44,767 nt of DNA. Source: Methylophaga sp. GTDB lineage: Bacteria; Pseudomonadota; Gammaproteobacteria; Nitrosococcales; Methylophagaceae. This document shows, one piece after another, positions 44,646-44,767 of the stretch; position 1 is the first letter of the stretch, and the number at the start of each line of letters is the position of its first letter. The stretch covers positions 1 to 44,767 of the forward strand of contig JALSLH010000065.1 in the NCBI GenBank assembly GCA_026988435.1, given 5' to 3'. The position numbers were made by a program, and so were the translations under genes. The notes beneath the pieces are model-generated. The model ran no database searches. It had not been told where the DNA came from and was given only the letters and a program-made list of their open reading frames with translations.

Positions 44646-44767
44646 TAACCTGAATCCTGTTTAAGAAAAGGGAACTAAACGCCTGTTAACCGATCAGATC
44701 TTTTACGACAAAGATTTTGATGAAAGGAAAACAGGCTCATGAACAAATTAACAGACATATTCTGTGA
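44646..44767 (+). mobile_element. End of an IS982-like insertion sequence with transposase start, truncated by window edge
   Basis: Exact inverted copy of bases 6-127. ATG at 44739 begins MNKLTDIFC and runs out of the window. The inner boundary (TTAACCTGAATCCTG) is 44 bp after the mnmE stop. With the left copy, the transposase genes point outward on both sides of the window. Confidence 0.6.

Noticed and set aside
1-44767. Composite transposon bounded by the two IS ends
   Set aside because: The segment contains essential core genes (dnaA, dnaN, rpmH, rnpA, yidC) and is far larger than usual composite transposons; a genomic repeat or assembly limit explains the ends better.

Overview
This window looks like a chromosomal segment of a fairly AT-rich gammaproteobacterium. 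The evidence is the housekeeping gene order rpmH-rnpA-yidD-yidC-mnmE opposite dnaA-dnaN, a hemC-hemD-hemX-hemY cluster, and YbiI-type, CbpA and DegQ proteins. Genus cannot be fixed from the sequence alone. The left half is accessory and rich in insertion sequences. The right half (from about 24.8 kb) is mostly core genome.

Left half, surface locus (about 1.2-21.6 kb). A plus-strand operon encodes GDP-mannose 4,6-dehydratase, a GDP-6-deoxy-mannose reductase, an ABC polysaccharide exporter (Wzm and a Wzt with C-terminal domain), a methyltransferase with an alanine-rich heptad-repeat coiled coil, a 906-residue double glycosyltransferase and a membrane acyltransferase. Together these suggest an A-band-like D-rhamnose O-polysaccharide, capped and sized by the methyltransferase and possibly O-acetylated. 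Next comes a 1142-residue acidic, apparently cysteine-free S-layer/RTX-like protein with a DUF4214-like N terminus, its own leader and a terminator, followed by a 70-residue helical protein. Converging on them is a minus-strand operon of a complete type I secretion system (ABC transporter, HlyD-type adaptor, TolC-type channel) that runs directly into two more glycosyltransferase genes. The layout recalls the Caulobacter S-layer locus, where the secreted protein is anchored to the O-polysaccharide made by neighbouring genes. This is the main candidate system here.

Mobile DNA. A broken IS630-type transposase lies at 134-1160. A family of about 260-310 bp palindromic MITE-like elements with TA target duplications has three copies (14681-14942, 21672-21933, 37408-37717); the right end of the IS630 remnant resembles their termini. 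An ISAs1-type element (21659-24480, 10-bp target repeat) is interrupted by an IS10-like element (22559-23883, 9-bp target repeat) and by one MITE. IS3-family scraps lie at 14.3-14.6 kb and 24.5-24.8 kb. The two ends of the window carry inverted 122-bp copies of the same IS end, each starting an outward-facing IS982-like transposase.

Right half. degQ-like protease, cbpA-like co-chaperone, a TonB-dependent receptor, argH, hemCDXY, a KefB-type antiporter, a small membrane protein whose 3' end was rewritten by a MITE, a ybiI-like zinc-finger gene, dnaN, dnaA, then rpmH, rnpA, yidD, yidC and mnmE. dnaN is followed by the ybiI-like gene and a MITE rather than by recF-gyrB. REP-like palindromes lie around argH.
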